Part shown: positions 61,746 to 64,000 of the stretch, one piece after another | How positions within the stretch are numbered: the stretch's first letter is position 1 | How the letters are laid out: every line of letters begins with the position of its first letter | Source of the DNA: Sipunculus nudus | Taxonomy: Eukaryota; Annelida; Sipuncula; Golfingiida; Sipunculidae | DNA: 64,000 nt | Assembly: GCA_026874595.1 (NCBI GenBank) | Contig: CM049314.1 | Location: 50,637,812 to 50,701,811, forward strand | Reading direction: 5' to 3' | Translations under genes and position numbers: made by a program | The notes under the pieces: generated by a model | Database searches by the model: none | Told to the model about the DNA's origin: nothing | Seen by the model: only the letters and a program-made list of their open reading frames with translations

Positions 61746-64000
61746 AGCTCAGCTGACTAAAAGTCATCTGAGCTATAGTCGTGGTCCATTGTCAGTCGTC
61801 GTCCGTCTGTCTGTCTGTCCGTCCGTAAGACTGGCATGTTTCGACACCATTGGACCTACAAATCTGAAATTCGGCATACAGTTAGATGTCCCTAAAATCT
61901 CCTACCATGCAGAAAATTTGGTCAATAAGACTTTATTCCTTCGAGATATTAAGAAAAAACCTCAATTTTTTATTAGAAATCTATTTTCACACTTCAGGAG
62001 TGCCTAATTTCAAAACCACTCATCTGGTTTTCTTCATATTTACCATAAATATTCCTCTATATAGTTCCTATGTACATGCCAGAAATTAAGTCAGTATTAT
62101 TTAATTTAAAAAAGTTATAGGCCCAAACATAATGAACTTTGTAAAAAAATCAGGAACTTAAGACCAAAAAGGTAAAAGGTAATGACTTTTTCTCAGTAAT
62201 ACAACTTTAATTAATCAAAATTTAATTGTATACCAAAAATTACATCAAAATCTGTTAACCTTTTTTAAATATTGGCAAAAATATAAAATTGGTACCTTAA
62301 ATTTTGCCCAAGTTTGACCATGGCACGTTTTTTTCCTGTAACTGCTGTGGATTTAATATTCAAAGCATGTTTTTATTTGCATTTCAACTGTTAACACCAA
62401 AAATTTGAAACCAGTTGATCAAAAACTGTAGATTTTATTTAAGTTTTCAAGCACCATGTCACATATTGTTTACATCAAGCTAGTGTTATGCAGTCAGCTA
62501 GAGCTCAGCTCCCCAGCTTCAGCTCCAAGTTCCTTAAATTTGGCATACAGTTAGATGTCTCCAAAACCCCCTACCATGCCAAGAATTTGGTCACTAGGAC
62601 TTAATTCCTTCGAGATATTAATGAAAAACTTTATTTTTCAATTAAAAACCCATTGTTACAATTTAAGACTGCCTTATATCAAAACCACTGATCTGACTTT
62701 GATCATATATAATATACATATTTTTGTATACATTCGCTATGCACATGCCAGAAATGATGTCAGTATTGCGTAATTGTTTTAAGTTATGGGCCCAAACATA
62801 ATGCACTTATTAAAAAATCAAGAAATGTATTTACTCCCTTAACAAGAGGATTGCTGAAGCTAGAGATTTTTTGTCAGGGATGTAACATTATTTAATCAAG
62901 ATTCAATTAAATACCCAAAATTAGTTCTGAATTTTTCAAATTTTATAAGTTATTAGTATAAATATAAAATTAGTACCTTAAATTTTGCCCAACTTTGACC
63001 ATGGCACGTTTGTTTCCTGAGAGCACTGTTGATATAATTTTCATATCATGCACACATAAGGATTTCATCTTTGTAGTTTAGAAAGCTGAAAGAAATTGGC
63101 CAAATATTGTAGCTTTTATTAATGTTTTAATGAGACTATGTCAGACCCAGGCTAGCTAGCCCCTCTTCAGTCACCTGTATGTTGACCTTGTTGACCTTTC
63201 ATCAAATTATGCACGCTTGAGGCGAGGCATACACTAGGGCAGCCAGGCAGCTAACGCCCAGGCACAGTTGATCAAGGTGTCCAACCAAACTCATCTAATA
63301 GTTGTTTTGAAAAAAAAAACAACATAACAATAAACAATAAATTAATAAATTCATATTGGTTTTTAATAACAAATTAAAGAAAAATTAATAGAAAGGAATT
63401 TGTTAGTTGATGAGTAACAGAAAATTAACTTGCAGTTACTGATGATGTAAGAATCTTGTATGGATGGATAGAATGTTAATGTATTATTGTTATTCCAAAA
63501 ACACCATGCAGTCACCTATGGTATTTTTCAGTTCAATTTTAATGATAAAAAAATAAATAAATCATATTATTCATTACTAATCATTAGGGATCATATGAAG
63601 GAAATTAATGATGACAAAGATGCAGTTGATAATATTAATATAGATTCTTACTGTGTCTAGTGTGTAGATTGATGTGAAAGTAGTCCAAAGTGAATATATT
63701 ACATTTATTTTTTTTAATATAAATAAAAGCCATAAAACCAGGTACTTGTGATCATTATTTAAATTTGTGAATATTGTATATTCTGGATTCTCAACATCAT
63801 TGTTTGGCTAAAACTGAATAAATACTAGACATGGTGCGAATGCTTTGCAAATGTATTTGAATATGAATATGTACTGCATTAAAAAATTTTATTGCATAAG
63901 AATGGGAATTCATGTAAAAATGAAAGTATTTGAATACCAGTGCAGATACTTTCAAAATATATTCCTGAATGCATTCATGAATATATTCTATAATATTATT
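61746..64000 (+). mobile_element. Family A element, long subtype, cut by window end
   Basis: The 5' end is AGCTCAGCTGACTAAAAG, with a GTCTGTCTGTCC tract at 61805-61826. Modules lie at about 61885 and 62555. The rest matches 6030-7250. The 3' end lies beyond the window. Confidence 0.75.

Noticed and set aside
1-64000. tRNA, rRNA or SINE-type polymerase III genes
   Set aside because: I looked for cloverleaf-like stretches and A/B-box pairs and found none I could support by eye. A covariance-model scan would settle it.

Overview
This is an animal nuclear window: AT-rich, gene-poor and dominated by interspersed repeats. The main repeat families carry GTCC-type microsatellites, AGCTCAGCTG-type 5' ends and a GACCCATGGGTC palindrome near the 3' end. 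They resemble the Helentron-associated (HINE, 'Pearl'-like) elements known from bivalve molluscs. A bivalve is my best inference, but no diagnostic host gene proves it.

Only one gene is well supported. An uninterrupted 654-codon ORF at 40185-42149 (+) encodes a single-pass, type II membrane protein of the DUF229 family (alkaline-phosphatase/sulfatase-like fold), with the expected metal-ligand and nucleophile motifs intact. Its ATG lies two bases after a perfect-length minisatellite of 19 x 43 bp (39366-40182). Fourteen of the 19 units carry the same tiny ORF (MERIQHCA-stop) in strong start context. If the array is transcribed as 5' leader, it would be a reiterated uORF array. This is the most unusual feature of the window. 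A second possible coding piece is a short terminal-exon candidate at 36617-36709.

Layout: 1-2802 family C repeats; 2803-9454 two family A elements end to end; 9455-11355 family B element with about 141-bp internal repeats; 11366-11588 duplicated family A 3' ends; 11925-12462 3' end of a LINE (minus strand); 12463-18894 family A element with a second family A element nested in it, which itself holds a 1005-bp TA-flanked transposon; 18895-25741 family C interrupted by a family A element (20739-23873); 25742-29855 family A with a nested 924-bp pogo-like transposon; 30176-32341 broken LINE reverse transcriptase (minus) split by a 1.29-kb HINE-like element; 32342-36220 family A and B pieces; 36221-36886 non-repeat; 36887-38770 short complete family A element; 38771-42467 gene locus; 42468-43235 old family A; 43236-47440 a 4.2-kb inverted-repeat element containing a 185-bp MITE and an 889-bp hAT-like element; 47441-48774 mixed, with a promoter-like cluster; 48775-51927 family A; 51928-53482 mostly unassigned; 53483-55218 element with long terminal inverted repeats; 55281-59123 family A; 59124-59808 a CpG- and palindrome-rich interval; 59809-61745 family C; 61746-64000 family A cut by the window end.

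Several transposon boundaries can be proved inside the window, because an uninterrupted paralogous copy of the same repeat supplies the empty site. No tRNA, rRNA, CRISPR array, operon or bacterial-type gene organisation was seen. Short ORFs of 60-120 codons in the repeats were not accepted as genes.
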